Notes: generated by a model not told the origin, from the sequence alone. 64,000 bases of DNA from Corynebacterium afermentans subsp. lipophilum (GCF_030408375.1 NZ_CP046530.1:620001-684000); one strand, 5' to 3'; numbered from the stretch's first letter, positions 39,321 to 49,938 are shown. Made by a program: numbers and translations.

Positions 39321-40322
39321 TCAACGCTTCGGGCGCTTGGTGTTCGTGCGAACCCCCAGCAACACGTCCTCCCAGTGCGGGGTGACAGCCTTGCGGCGGC
39401 GCTTCTTCGGCTGTTCGTCCTCGTCCGGGTGGCGCAGGAAGTCGCCCTCGAGCACATCGTCTCGCGTATCGACGACCTCCGGGTTGCCCTCCACCGGCAA
39501 CTCCGTGACATCAGCTTCCGGGGCAGCTTGAGGCCCGGTGGCGCTGGTGGGGTCGTCGTCACTTACGTCCGCTCGCACCGCGGACAGTGAACGCACCGGC
39601 TGCGCGAAATCCGGGTCCGTCAGGTCCGCGGCCATGGCGTTGCGCGCCTCCGTCTGGGCGGCGGAGCCCATGGAGCGCTTGAAGGTCCACAGCGCCTCGT
39701 TCTCCGTCAGCCCGGCCTTCCAGGTGACGTGGACGACCCAGCTGTCGCCCTGCTCGCGGGTGGCGTCCCATTCCGCGTCGCTGATCGAGTGCCCGCGGGC
39801 CGCGAACGCGGTGGCGAGGATCTCGAATAAGGTCTGCTTCGCGGGGCCGTCCTCGCGCACCGGGTGGGACTGCTTCGCGGCCTCCGCCACCTGGGCGCGC
39901 TCCAGCAGCACCGGGTGGGCGTACACATCGAGGCGGCTTTCGGCCACGCCCATCTCCTCGGCCAGCGCGGTGGCGGTGGCGCCGGCGCGCAGGCGCGCCT
40001 GGATCTCGTTCGGGCGCATGGACAGGGGAGTGGCGTAGAGCGGGTCCGGCTCCGGCAGGGAGCGCTCCACCGGCGCGGGCGCTGGCTTTTGGGCAGCGGG
40101 TTCCTCTACGTCGGCGGAGTCGGTCTCGGGCTCGTCGGCGGTCGTGTCCAACACGGTCACCGCCGTGTCGCGGTCGGGGGTGGAGGGGGCGGTGACGGAA
40201 GCGCCGTCGGTAGGCGAAGGCTCAAGCTCGGTCCGCGCCAACTGGTAACGCATCCCGTTGTCGTCGCGGAGGACGAAAAACGTCTCCGTCGACTCGTCTT
40301 CCAAGAAGTACAGCTCGCGCAT
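39321..40322 (-). CDS. sepH: Septation protein SepH (DUF3071)
   Basis: A 333-aa protein. The N-terminal SepH domain begins MRELYFLEDESTETFFVLRDDNGMRYQL. After an acidic linker comes a helix-turn-helix region (MRPNEIQARLRAGATATALAEEMGVAESRL), then the domain AEWDATREQGDSWVVHVTW, with a charged C-terminal tail. SepH stimulates FtsZ assembly in Streptomyces and mycobacteria. It is divergent from gltA with 209 bp between. Confidence 0.88.
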   Translation of the reverse strand: MRELYFLEDESTETFFVLRDDNGMRYQLARTELEPSPTDGASVTAPSTPDRDTAVTVLDTTADEPETDSADVEEPAAQKPAPAPVERSLPEPDPLYATPLSMRPNEIQARLRAGATATALAEEMGVAESRLDVYAHPVLLERAQVAEAAKQSHPVREDGPAKQTLFEILATAFAARGHSISDAEWDATREQGDSWVVHVTWKAGLTENEALWTFKRSMGSAAQTEARNAMAADLTDPDFAQPVRSLSAVRADVSDDDPTSATGPQAAPEADVTELPVEGNPEVVDTRDDVLEGDFLRHPDEDEQPKKRRRKAVTPHWEDVLLGVRTNTKRPKR

Positions 40323-40531
40323 ACGTCACCTTTCCGCCGGGCAGATACCCGACCAGCTTAACGGACGAGCCCGCACCTGCGGGCGTACCCGCCCGGTTCT
40401 CTGTGGTGTGTCCAGGCAGCTGCCGTTGTTGTCAGACGCGTCACAAACTTTGATACAGTGCCTTACGTAAAAACAGGTTGCCGGGAGCTATCCCAAAGAC
40501 AGCCGAGAAAACTACCTGGAAGGGGAAATCA

Positions 40532-41827
<1,296 letters not shown>

Positions 41828-41871
41828 GCGCAACCGAAAGGCGTCGATAAGCGGCATGCTTCGACGCTCCA

Positions 41872-41926
41872 CCGCCGAGAACTGAGCTTCCCTTATAATT
41901 TTGGGAGGAAGTTCTCGGCGGTTTTG
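41872..41926 (+). terminator. Terminator after gltA
   Basis: CCGCCGAGAACT (41872-41883) pairs perfectly with AGTTCTCGGCGG (41910-41921), followed by TTTTG. An inner CTTCCC/GGGAGG stem fills the loop. Confidence 0.85.
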
Positions 41927-41975
41927 TATTGGGCCGCACAACTTGCCCACATAATTTGCAAGGAGTTTCAACGCT

Positions 41976-42335
41976 ATGGAAAAGCCGTTCATCGACAAGC
42001 CGGAGGGCCCGGCGCCTGCAGACCTCGTCATCGAGGACATCACTGTCGGCGAGGGCGCAGAGGCCGTGGCCGGCGGTTATGTCAAGGTCCACTACCTTGG
42101 CGTGGACTTTGAAACGGGCGAGGAGTTCGACTCCTCCTGGGACCGTGGCGAGGCCGCAGAGTTCCCGCTCACCGGCCTGATCCAGGGCTGGCAGGAAGGT
42201 ATCCCCGGCATGAAGGTCGGCGGCCGCCGCCAGCTGACCATCCCGCCGGAAAAGGCATACGGCCCAGCGGGCGGCGGGCACCCGCTGTCCGGGCGCACCC
42301 TCGTGTTCATCATCGACCTGCTCGACGCCAGCTAG
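41976..42335 (+). CDS. FKBP-type peptidyl-prolyl isomerase
   Basis: A small, single-domain cytoplasmic FKBP of 119 aa that catalyses cis/trans isomerisation of prolyl bonds. Active-site residues appear in VKVHYLGVDFETGEEFDSSWDRG, LIQGWQEGIPGMKVGGRRQLTIPP and AYG. There is no signal peptide. AAGGAG lies 8 nt before the ATG. The aldo/keto reductase gene starts 9 bp downstream, so the two form an operon. Confidence 0.93.
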   Translation: MEKPFIDKPEGPAPADLVIEDITVGEGAEAVAGGYVKVHYLGVDFETGEEFDSSWDRGEAAEFPLTGLIQGWQEGIPGMKVGGRRQLTIPPEKAYGPAGGGHPLSGRTLVFIIDLLDAS

Positions 42336-42344
42336 GAGGCTGCC

Positions 42345-43172
42345 ATGCGCATCCCGGTCACCACACTTAACGACGGCTACGATTTCCCCCTCCTCGGCCT
42401 CGGCACCTACAAGCTGACCGGCGACGAGGTGGAGCCCATCGTGCGCACCGCGATCGAGCTCGGCTACCGCCACATCGACACCGCGGCGCTCTACGACAAC
42501 GAAGTCGAGGTGGGTAAGGCCATCAACGCAGCGATCAAGGCCGGCGACGTCACGCGCGAAGAGCTGTTTGTGACCACCAAGCTGTGGAACGACGACCAGG
42601 AGCGCGTGGCCGAGGCCTACCAAGAGTCGCTCGAGCGCCTCGACCTCGAATTCATTGACCTCTACCTCGTGCACTGGCCGTGGCCGCAGCACGGCACTTA
42701 CGTGAAGGCCTTCGAGCAGGTCGCGGAGCTGCAGGGGATGGGTCGGCTGCAGTCTGTCGGCGTGGCCAACTTCTACCCGGAGGTGCTCGACGAGATTATC
42801 GAGGCCACCGGCATTTCCCCGGTGCTCAACCAGGTGGAGCTGCACGCCGGGTTCACCCAGCCCGAGCTGCGCGCCTACCACGACGAGCGCGATATCGTGA
42901 CCGAGGCGTGGGCACCGCTTGCCCGCGGCTCGAACTTCGACGACCCGGCCATCCAGGCCGTCGCCGACAAGCACGGCGCGACCGCTGCGCAGGTCTCGCT
43001 GGCGTACCTGATGCAGCTTGGCTGCTCCGTGGTGCCGAAGACCGCCAACCCGAAGCGTCTGGAGGAAAATCTCGGCGCGGTGGGTGTCACGCTGGACAGC
43101 GAGGACGTCGCCGCCCTAGACGGTGTGAAAGGTGAGCGCCTCTCAGGCGACCCGTTGACGTTCCCTGGGTAG
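42345..43172 (+). CDS. Aldo/keto reductase
   Basis: A 275-aa (beta/alpha)8 NADPH-dependent reductase of the 2,5-diketo-gluconate reductase type. The catalytic tetrad is visible: Asp and Tyr in HIDTAALYDNE, Lys in TTKLWND and His in LVHWPWP. The cofactor loop VPKTANPKRLEENL is present. The physiological substrate is unknown. It follows AGGAGG and ends at a strong terminator. Confidence 0.9.
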   Translation: MRIPVTTLNDGYDFPLLGLGTYKLTGDEVEPIVRTAIELGYRHIDTAALYDNEVEVGKAINAAIKAGDVTREELFVTTKLWNDDQERVAEAYQESLERLDLEFIDLYLVHWPWPQHGTYVKAFEQVAELQGMGRLQSVGVANFYPEVLDEIIEATGISPVLNQVELHAGFTQPELRAYHDERDIVTEAWAPLARGSNFDDPAIQAVADKHGATAAQVSLAYLMQLGCSVVPKTANPKRLEENLGAVGVTLDSEDVAALDGVKGERLSGDPLTFPG

Positions 43173-43187
43173 GGGATTGGTGTTGAG

Positions 43188-43224
43188 CCGCCCGGCCGCG
43201 TTGATCGTGGCCGGGCGGTTTTTC
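43188..43224 (+). terminator. Terminator after the aldo/keto reductase
   Basis: CCGCCCGGCC (43188-43197) pairs perfectly with GGCCGGGCGG (43209-43218), followed by TTTTTC. Confidence 0.9.
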
Positions 43225-43380
43225 TTTGCTGCGATATTTCCTGGCAAAAAATTTAAAGCGATTTGTGGAACAACGTGCATGCGACTGTGTGATAGATTAC
43301 ATTCACATTGTTGAGTCGGAGATCACATAATTCCGGCGCGGCAAAGACCTTATTCCCGTGCATAAGAAAGGATCGAGGCC

Positions 43381-43719
43381 ATGGCCGGTTCCACCGCTGT
43401 CCCGCAACGCCGCGAGCCAACTCCTGACGAGTTCGTGGCCATGCAGCAAAGCCCCGAATTCCAGGATCTGCGAGGCACGTTCCGCGGATTCACCTTCCCC
43501 GTGATGATCGCGGCGTTCCTCTGGTACGTCTTCTACGTCGTCTTCGCCACTTTCGCCCCCGACGTGATGGCCAAGGACTTCCTCGGCCTCAACGTCGGCC
43601 TCTGGCTCGGCTTGGCGCAGTTTTTCACCACGTTTTTGATCACCTGGATCTACGTCTCGTGGGCGAACAAGAACATCGAGCCGCGCGCGGCTCATATCCG
43701 CGAAGAGATGGAGGGCTAA
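43381..43719 (+). CDS. DUF485 membrane protein, partner of the symporter
   Basis: A 112-aa protein with two membrane helices (about residues 40-60 and 78-98), the normal DUF485 layout. Such genes almost always precede an acetate/monocarboxylate SSS symporter; here the symporter starts 3 bp downstream. The AT-rich DNA upstream (43225-43380) probably holds the promoter. In C. glutamicum the equivalent operon responds to carbon source through RamA and RamB, but I could not identify convincing sites here. Confidence 0.88.
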   Translation: MAGSTAVPQRREPTPDEFVAMQQSPEFQDLRGTFRGFTFPVMIAAFLWYVFYVVFATFAPDVMAKDFLGLNVGLWLGLAQFFTTFLITWIYVSWANKNIEPRAAHIREEMEG

Positions 43720-43722
43720 ACC

Positions 43723-45372
43723 ATGCAGACTCACCTGTTTGCAGCCGAAGCCGGGGAAGCAGCCGGCAACCCGCTGCTCAACATCGCCATTTTCGGCGCC
43801 TTCATCATGGTCACCCTCTACATTGTGACCCGCGCTGGCAAGACCACAAGCGAATCCGCGGACTTCTACACCGGCGGTGCGTCGTTTAGCGGCACGCAAA
43901 ACGGCCTCGCCATCGCCGGCGACTATCTTTCCGCCGCATCCTTCCTCGGCATCGTCGGCTCGATCGCGCTCAACGGCTACGACGGCTTCCTGTACTCCAT
44001 CGGCTTCTTCGTCGCGTGGCTGGTCGCGCTGCTGCTGGTGGCGGAGCCGCTGCGCAACGTCGGCCGCTTCACCATGGCCGACGTGCTGTCGTTCCGCCTG
44101 CGCCAGAAGCCGGTGCGCGTCGCCGCGGCGTTCGGCACCCTGTTCGTGTCGCTGTTCTACCTCATCGCCCAGATGGCTGGCGCGGGCTCCCTGGTGTCCG
44201 TGCTGCTGAACCTGCACTCCTTTACCGCGCAGGCGATCTGCGTGGGCATCGTCGGCGTGATCATGATCATCTACGTCCTCGTCGGCGGCATGAAGGGCAC
44301 CACGTACGTGCAGATGATCAAGGCTGTGCTGCTCATCACCGGCGTGCTGATCATGTCGGTGCTGGCGTTCATCATGGCCAAGGGCGGCCTGACCGCGGTG
44401 TTCGACCAGGCCATCGACACCCACTCCGCGTCTAGCTACCTCGCGGAGAAGGGCTACGAGGCCGAGGAGATTATGAAGCCGGGCCTGAAATACGGCGAGA
44501 CCACCACTTCCAAGCTGGACTTCATCTCCCTCGGGCTTTCCCTGGTGCTCGGTACCGCAGGTCTGCCGCACGTGCTCATGCGCTTCTACACTGTGCCCAC
44601 CGCTAAGGAGGCGCGTAAGTCCGTGACCTGGGCGATCGTGCTCATCGGCTCTTTCTACCTGCTCACCCTGATCCTGGGCTACGCCGCGGCCGCCTTCGTC
44701 GGCCCGGACCGCATCCTCGCAGCCCCCGGCGGCGCGAACTCGGCGGCCCCGCTGCTCGCATTCGAGCTCGGCGGCTCCATCTTCATGGCGCTGATTTCCG
44801 CAGTCGCCTTTGCGACGGTGCTGGCGGTCGTCGCCGGCCTGGCCATCACCGCCTCCGCATCCATCGCCCACGACATCTACGACGCAGTGCTTCGCGACGG
44901 CCAGGCCACCGAAGAAGAGCAGGTCCGCGTCTCCCGCATCACCGTGGTCGTGCTGGGCATCGTCTCCATCATCCTGGGCATCCTGGCGATGCAGCAGAAC
45001 GTGGCCTTCCTGGTCTCCCTGGCGTTCGCCGTCGCGGCGTCCGCGAACCTGCCGACCATCCTGTACTCCCTGTACTGGAAGCGCTTCAACACCACCGGCG
45101 CGGTGGCGTCGATCTACACCGGCCTGATCTCCGCCCTGGTGCTGATCGCTCTGTCGCCGGCGGTCTCCGGCAGCCCGACGGCGATGTTCCCCAACGCCGA
45201 CTGGTCCATCTTCCCGCTGACCAGCCCGGGCTTGGTGTCCATCCCGCTCGGCTTCCTCGCCGGCATTGTCGGCACCTACCTTGGCAAGCCGGACAACTTC
45301 GACGAGCTGCAGGCCGAGATGGAGGTCCGCTCGCTGACCGGTGTCGGCGTCGAGGCCCCCGTCGACCACTAA
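43723..45372 (+). CDS. mctC: Monocarboxylate/cation symporter (MctC/ActP type)
   Basis: A sodium/solute symporter family protein of 549 aa with about 13 helices. It has TSESADFYTGGASFSGTQNGLAIAGDYLSAASFLG at the N-terminus and LGTAGLPHVLMRFYTVPTAKEARKSV in the middle, the SSS acetate-permease marks. The C. glutamicum relative MctC imports acetate, propionate and pyruvate. It is co-transcribed with the DUF485 gene and closed by a bidirectional terminator. Confidence 0.9.
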   Translation: MQTHLFAAEAGEAAGNPLLNIAIFGAFIMVTLYIVTRAGKTTSESADFYTGGASFSGTQNGLAIAGDYLSAASFLGIVGSIALNGYDGFLYSIGFFVAWLVALLLVAEPLRNVGRFTMADVLSFRLRQKPVRVAAAFGTLFVSLFYLIAQMAGAGSLVSVLLNLHSFTAQAICVGIVGVIMIIYVLVGGMKGTTYVQMIKAVLLITGVLIMSVLAFIMAKGGLTAVFDQAIDTHSASSYLAEKGYEAEEIMKPGLKYGETTTSKLDFISLGLSLVLGTAGLPHVLMRFYTVPTAKEARKSVTWAIVLIGSFYLLTLILGYAAAAFVGPDRILAAPGGANSAAPLLAFELGGSIFMALISAVAFATVLAVVAGLAITASASIAHDIYDAVLRDGQATEEEQVRVSRITVVVLGIVSIILGILAMQQNVAFLVSLAFAVAASANLPTILYSLYWKRFNTTGAVASIYTGLISALVLIALSPAVSGSPTAMFPNADWSIFPLTSPGLVSIPLGFLAGIVGTYLGKPDNFDELQAEMEVRSLTGVGVEAPVDH

Positions 45373-45393
45373 GGTTGAGCGCTAGCTCGAAAC

Positions 45394-45425
45394 AAAAACG
45401 GCCCGGAGGTTCCGGGCCGTTTTTC
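45394..45425. terminator. Bidirectional terminator between mctC and the DUF1906 gene
   Basis: AAAAACGGCCCGGA pairs with TCCGGGCCGTTTTT around a 3-nt loop. Both flanks carry A/T tracts, fitting the two converging genes. Confidence 0.92.
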
Positions 45426-45431
45426 GTGGCG

Positions 45432-46265
45432 CTACCTCATCCAGGAGGACGACAGCTGGCTGCTGCCCTGAAGCAGTGCGGACCAGTCGCCTGGCGTCAG
45501 GTTGGTCAGCGGGGAGGGTTGCCCCGGGGTCCACTGGCCCCAGTCGGAGGCGTAGACGTTGTTGATGTCCACCTGCACGCCCTGGATCGAGGCCTGCTGG
45601 CCAGCGACCTGGTGGAGGTTCGCCCGCGGGTGGACCTTGCCGCGGGAGCCCCAGTCGTGCTGCCAGAAGTAGGAGCCGATGCCGTCTTCGAGGCACCAGG
45701 CAATGGTGTAATAGTTGCCGTACACGCCGAGCTGGAAACCGGCGGCGCTGAAGGCAGTACCCATGGCCGTCAAATACGGGTTGATCTGGTTGTTGAACTG
45801 CTCGAGGGTGGGGTTGTCGTCGATGGCCACGTAGATCGGGCGCCCGGTCGGCCCGCCTGCCGCGGTGTGCAGCGCCATCGCCTTCGGGGCGTGGGCGGCG
45901 GCGCCGAGCGCGCCGCGCTTCCAATCGGCGGTCTCGGCGCGGCCGAACTGGTACACCGAGGCGACGGCCAGGCCGTTGGCCTTGTAGTCGCGGGTTTCGG
46001 CCGCGGTCACAGGCTTGCCGCGCATCCATTCGGCGCCGGGGCGGCGGTCGGAGACGTAGCGCACCGCGCCCATGTGGCCGGCGGCTTTCACGGCGCTGGC
46101 CTGCGGCACGCCAGCCGAGTAATCCACCACCGTGCCGAGCACCCGGCGCTGCTGGGCCCGGGCGGCGGGAGCGGTGAGAGCGGCTGAGGTGCTGCCGGCG
46201 AGCGCGGCGGTGGCGGCTGCGGCGCCCGCGGACTTGAGGAACGTGCGGCGATTAAAGGTAGTCAC
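45432..46265 (-). CDS. Tat-exported DUF1906 (glycoside-hydrolase-like) protein
   Basis: A 277-aa protein with a twin-arginine signal, TTFNRRTFLKSAGAAAATAALAG, probably cleaved after ARA (about residue 37). The mature part is a single DUF1906 domain: LGTVVDYSAGVPQASAVKAAGHMGAVRYVSDRR, PIYVAIDDN, GVYGNYYTIAW and YFWQHDWGSRG. The fold is a TIM-barrel related to GH25 lysozymes, suggesting action on cell-wall glycan, but this is unproved. The start is GTG at 46265. It is followed directly by the mctC/DUF1906 terminator. Confidence 0.86.
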   Translation of the reverse strand: MTTFNRRTFLKSAGAAAATAALAGSTSAALTAPAARAQQRRVLGTVVDYSAGVPQASAVKAAGHMGAVRYVSDRRPGAEWMRGKPVTAAETRDYKANGLAVASVYQFGRAETADWKRGALGAAAHAPKAMALHTAAGGPTGRPIYVAIDDNPTLEQFNNQINPYLTAMGTAFSAAGFQLGVYGNYYTIAWCLEDGIGSYFWQHDWGSRGKVHPRANLHQVAGQQASIQGVQVDINNVYASDWGQWTPGQPSPLTNLTPGDWSALLQGSSQLSSSWMR

Positions 46266-46281
46266 ATGTGCCACTCTAGTC

Positions 46282-46980
46282 TCAGCGGCCCACAACCACC
46301 ATCCAAATGGCCACGAGGTGGCACACGGCGGCGACGACGGTCGCGGTGTGGAAGTGCTCGTGGTAGCCGTAGTAGCGCGCGGAGCGGCCCGGCCACTTGA
46401 AGCCGTAGACCAGTGCGCCGAGCGTGTAGACGACGCCGCCGGCGAACAGCAGCCACACCACGGCGGGGCCGGCGGAGCTCCACAGCGTCGGCAGCAGCGG
46501 CACGATGATCCAGCCCAGGCCCACATAGACCACCACGTCCAGCCAGCGGGGATGGTTGATCCACACCAGGTTCAATACGGCCCCGCCGATGCCGCCCGCC
46601 CAGGCCACGACGAGCATGATCGCGGCGGTGCGCGGCTCGAAGACGATCAGGCACAGCGGGGTGTAGGTGGCGGCAATGAAAACGGAGATGGTGGCGTGGT
46701 CGGCCCGGCGCCACCACTGCACCGCTTCGACCGAGCGCCACGGCCACCGGTGGTACATCGCGGAGACGGCGAACAACAGCACCACGCCGGCGCCGTAGAT
46801 GGTCACGCCGAGGGCCTGCGGCCACGGCAGGGTCATCCACCCGAACGTGATCAGCACGGCCGAGGAGATGGCGGACAGGGCGGCGGCCACGAGGTGGAAC
46901 CAGCCGCGAACGGCTGGGCGCTCGCCGCGGTCCGCGACCACGTAGGTGCGCTGGATTTGGCCTGTCTTGAGGGCGGTCAT
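46282..46980 (-). CDS. Hemolysin III / PAQR family membrane protein
   Basis: A seven-helix protein of 232 aa. The PAQR metal-site residues are suggested by HLVAAALSAISS near the N-terminus, SAMYHRWPW in the middle and HEHFHTATVVAAVCHLVA at the C-terminus. Bacterial members have been linked to membrane-fluidity homeostasis (TrhA); the hemolysin name is historic. I chose ATG 46980 after GAGGTGCCC. It sits 16 bp upstream of the DUF1906 gene and may share a transcript. Confidence 0.88.
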   Translation of the reverse strand: MTALKTGQIQRTYVVADRGERPAVRGWFHLVAAALSAISSAVLITFGWMTLPWPQALGVTIYGAGVVLLFAVSAMYHRWPWRSVEAVQWWRRADHATISVFIAATYTPLCLIVFEPRTAAIMLVVAWAGGIGGAVLNLVWINHPRWLDVVVYVGLGWIIVPLLPTLWSSAGPAVVWLLFAGGVVYTLGALVYGFKWPGRSARYYGYHEHFHTATVVAAVCHLVAIWMVVVGR

Positions 46981-47101
46981 GGGCACCTCGCAGGGGTAGG
47001 GGAGTTTTAGAACCAAACCCTACCGGACCGTAGGTAGCGGCGGAAGGGCCCACGAGCCTGTTTTCGGCGCATGCAACCGCTGCGGTACTCTTTACCCCAT
47101 T

Positions 47102-47174
47102 GCCCTAGTAGCTCAGTGGATAGAGCACTTCTCTCCTAAAGAAGGTGTCGGAGGTTCGATTCCTCTCTGGGGCG
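47102..47174 (+). tRNA. tRNA-Arg (anticodon CCU)
   Basis: Full cloverleaf: acceptor GCCCTAG/CTGGGGC, D-stem GCTC/GAGC, anticodon stem CTTCT/AGAAG with loop CTCCTAA (anticodon CCT, reads AGG), and T-stem GGAGG/CCTCT with loop TTCGATT. Length 73 nt; CCA is not encoded. Confidence 0.97.
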
Positions 47175-47202
47175 CAATTTCTTGCCGATTTACCTGCGCA
47201 AA

Positions 47203-48240
47203 CTACCGGTTGAACGGCTGGGAGACCCAGGTGAACGGCCGGTCCAGAAGGGTGGTGCCGAGCTTGGAGGGGGTCAGCTCGAAGGCGTCGGAGGTGCCGT
47301 CGATAGGCGAAAGCTCGAGGCCATCGCCCTCAGCGCGCCAGGTGAACTCCATCGTTTCCTCGATGGGGCCGCGCGGGGCGGCGTTGACGCCGTCGTCGGT
47401 CATGGGGGCGGTGAGCTGGATAATCACCCGGTCGCCGTCGAGGGTGTAGAAGCCTTCCTGGAGGTCGCCGGAGGCTCGTCGTAAGGCAGCGAGCCCATGG
47501 AAGGACCCCTCGGGGGTTTCGGCGCCCTCTACCCGGTAGAAGCTGCCGGCCGCGGGGCCGTCGATGGAGCCGAACGCGATCGCCGCCCAGCGCTGGTCGT
47601 CGGACAATGCGGGAGCCGCGTCGATGTCGCCGCCGGATACCGCATACAGGCCGGAGAGCTCGGTGCCTTCCCGGTCGAGCGCCTTCGGGATGCCGGTGAA
47701 CATCGCGAACCCGCCCGCACCGAGTGCGACTACGGCGGCGACGGCGGGGAAGAAGCGGGTCACGCGGTGGACCTTGTCGGCTGCGATCACCTGCGGCGCC
47801 TCGACGGCCTCCGTCGCACGTCCTGCGAGGAAGCGGAACAGCCGCGGCAGCCACGGCGCCAGCACCAGCAGGTACAGCAGCGCCTGGATGGCCGAGGGGA
47901 TCTTCACGGGCACGTCGAACGTCATGTTCAAAAGCCACACCACGGCCAGATCGATGAAGCCGATCAGCCCGCCGAGCCAGGCGGTGCGCCGCCACAGGAG
48001 CAACAGGGCGGCGACGAATTCGGCCAGCCCCGCGAGGAACTGCACGACGGGGGAGAACCCCATGAACGTCCACAACAGGCCCATCGGGGACTTCTCGCCG
48101 AGGGTGATCAGCAGCTCCGGGAAGTCGGGCCGGCCCATCTGCATCAGGCCCAGTTTGAACAGGGCGTACGGCATGAGCAGCACAAACGCTGCCATGCGTA
48201 CGACCCAGTGCAGCGCCCATCCAATCTGCTTCGTGTTCAT
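47203..48240 (-). CDS. DoxX-like membrane protein with an extracytoplasmic domain
   Basis: A 345-aa protein. The N-terminal half has four hydrophobic helices of DoxX type (FVLLMPYALFKLGLMQMGRPDFP, FLAGLAEFVAALLLLWRR). A fifth helix (about residues 165-190) is followed by a soluble domain (about 195-345). The soluble part reads like a lipocalin or META-type beta sheet and ends FTWVSQPFNR. Function unknown. The ATG lies 29 bp from the divergent oxidoreductase start. Confidence 0.78.
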   Translation of the reverse strand: MNTKQIGWALHWVVRMAAFVLLMPYALFKLGLMQMGRPDFPELLITLGEKSPMGLLWTFMGFSPVVQFLAGLAEFVAALLLLWRRTAWLGGLIGFIDLAVVWLLNMTFDVPVKIPSAIQALLYLLVLAPWLPRLFRFLAGRATEAVEAPQVIAADKVHRVTRFFPAVAAVVALGAGGFAMFTGIPKALDREGTELSGLYAVSGGDIDAAPALSDDQRWAAIAFGSIDGPAAGSFYRVEGAETPEGSFHGLAALRRASGDLQEGFYTLDGDRVIIQLTAPMTDDGVNAAPRGPIEETMEFTWRAEGDGLELSPIDGTSDAFELTPSKLGTTLLDRPFTWVSQPFNR

Positions 48241-48268
48241 GGGCAGCAGTCTAGCTAACATTGGCGGG

Positions 48269-49669
48269 GTGAAACCTCGGGCAGTTGTCGTCGGCGCCGG
48301 GCCCAACGGGCTCACGGCCGCCGCTCGCCTCGCGGCCAGCGGATGGCGGGTGGAGGTGCTCGAGCGCGCAGGCAAGGTCGGGGGTGCGGCTGCGACGCAG
48401 ATGCTTGACGACGCCACGCTGGTCGACCTCGGCGCCGCCTGCCACCCCTTCGGGGCCGCCAGCCCGGCCTTCCGGGCGCTGCAGCTGGAGGACTACGGGG
48501 TGCGCTGGCTGCGCGCGCCGTACGAGATGGCGCACCCGTTCGATGGCGGCGCGGCGGTGCTGGCTGGCTCGCTGGAGGACACCGCGGCGGGCCTCGGTGT
48601 CGACGGGAAAGCGTGGGCGCGGCTGCATAAGCCGGTGGTAGCGCGCGTGGACGACCTGCTTGAAGACGTGCTCGCGCCGATGCCGCGCGTGCCCGGCCAC
48701 CCGGTCGCGCTGGCGCGCTTCGGCGCGCGCGGGCTGTGGCCGGCCACGGCGCTGGGGCGCGCGGCGTTTCGCACCGAGGAGGCGCGCGCCCTGTTGGCAG
48801 GCAGCGCAACGCACGCGATCACCTCGCCGTCGCGTCCGCTGACCGGGGCGTTCGGCCTGTTGTTCGGCGCGCTCGGGATGACGCGCGGCTGGCCGGTGGC
48901 GGAAGGAGGCTCGGGCGCGGTCGCGGCGGCTCTAGCCAAAGTTGTCGAGGAGCACGGCGGGGTGGTGCGCCGCGGCGAGGAGGTGCGAACCCTGCCCGAG
49001 GCGGACGCAGTGATCCTCAACTGCACCCCCAAGCAGGCGTTGGGCATCCGCGGCACGTCGCTGCCCGCCCGCCGCACCCGGTCCATGCGCCGGTGGCGTT
49101 ACGGGCCGGGCGTGCACAAGGTGGACTTCCTGCTGGTCGCCCCGGTGCCGTGGGCGGATCCCCGGGTGGGCAAGGCGGCCACGGTGCACGTCGGCGGCAC
49201 CGCGGAAGAGATCGTGCGCGCCGAGCGGGACGTGGCCAACGGGGTCATGCCCGAGCGCCCCTTCGTGATGGCGGCGCAGCAGTACGCCGCCGACCCCTCG
49301 CGGGGGCTGGTGCTGTGGACCTACGCGCATGTCCCGCACGGCTACCGGGAGCGCTACCCGGGCGAGGTGGCGCAGAAGATCACCAAGCAGATCGAGCGGT
49401 TCGCGCCGGGCTTTACCGCGGTGGTGAGAGACACAATCGAGACGCCGCCGCAAGAACTGGAGGCGTGGAACCCCAACCTCGTCGGCGGCGACATCGCGGG
49501 CGGCGCCATGGACGGCACCCAGCTGCTCATGCGCCAGCCGCACCGGCTGCGCAAGGGGCTGTACCTGGCCTCGGCGTCGACGGCGCCGGGCGCCGGGGTG
49601 CACGGCATGCCCGGGTGGTGGGCCGCCGAGGCGGCGCTGCGGGACTTCGGGGCTACTCCTCGCCGGTGA
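48269..49669 (+). CDS. FAD-dependent oxidoreductase of the phytoene desaturase group
   Basis: A 466-aa flavoprotein. The dinucleotide-binding motif VVGAGPNGLTAAARLAASGWRVEVLE is at residues 6-31, and the C-terminal FAD segment is YLASASTAPGAGVHGMPGWWAAEAAL. It belongs to the CrtI-like group but has no carotenoid genes nearby, so its substrate is unknown. The GTG start follows a weak site. Its last 17 bp overlap the converging mycoredoxin gene. Confidence 0.86.
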   Translation: MKPRAVVVGAGPNGLTAAARLAASGWRVEVLERAGKVGGAAATQMLDDATLVDLGAACHPFGAASPAFRALQLEDYGVRWLRAPYEMAHPFDGGAAVLAGSLEDTAAGLGVDGKAWARLHKPVVARVDDLLEDVLAPMPRVPGHPVALARFGARGLWPATALGRAAFRTEEARALLAGSATHAITSPSRPLTGAFGLLFGALGMTRGWPVAEGGSGAVAAALAKVVEEHGGVVRRGEEVRTLPEADAVILNCTPKQALGIRGTSLPARRTRSMRRWRYGPGVHKVDFLLVAPVPWADPRVGKAATVHVGGTAEEIVRAERDVANGVMPERPFVMAAQQYAADPSRGLVLWTYAHVPHGYRERYPGEVAQKITKQIERFAPGFTAVVRDTIETPPQELEAWNPNLVGGDIAGGAMDGTQLLMRQPHRLRKGLYLASASTAPGAGVHGMPGWWAAEAALRDFGATPRR

Positions 49670-49937
49670 GCTCGCGCAGCTTCGCGCGCACCGCGGAGGC
49701 CTCAGGGTTGGTGGCGTGGGTGCCGTCGGAGTAGAGCACCGTGGGCACGATGCGGTTGCCGTCGTTGACGGACTCGATCCAGGCGTTGACCTCGTCCATG
49801 CCGTCGGCGTCCACGTCGACCAGATCATAGGGGGTCTCGGTGCGGTCGAGGCGCTCGCGCAGCTTGCGGCAGAACGGGCACCATTCTGCGGCGAAGATGG
49901 TCACGTGCGAGGAGGTCTCAGGTGCGGCAACGGTCAT
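49653..49937 (-). CDS. Mycoredoxin / glutaredoxin-like protein
   Basis: A 94-aa thioredoxin-fold protein with active site CPFC (Cys20, Cys23) and the cis-Pro loop RIVPTVLYSDG. Corynebacteria use mycothiol, so it most likely reduces mycothiol mixed disulfides; a true glutaredoxin partner is not expected. ATG 49937 follows AAAGGG. It is the last gene of the cysQ-thyA-folA-mycoredoxin operon, starting 1 bp after the folA stop. Confidence 0.88.
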   Translation of the reverse strand: MTVAAPETSSHVTIFAAEWCPFCRKLRERLDRTETPYDLVDVDADGMDEVNAWIESVNDGNRIVPTVLYSDGTHATNPEASAVRAKLRELTGEE

Positions 49938-49938
49938 G

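Noticed and set aside
43255..43330. TGTGATAGATTACATTCACA upstream of the DUF485 gene as a GlxR/CRP site
   Set aside because: The half-sites are separated by 10 instead of 6 bases, which does not fit the CRP-family geometry.
43303..45369. A 688-codon - strand frame across the DUF485 and mctC genes
   Set aside because: Antisense shadow of a membrane transporter; no domain, no ribosome-binding site.
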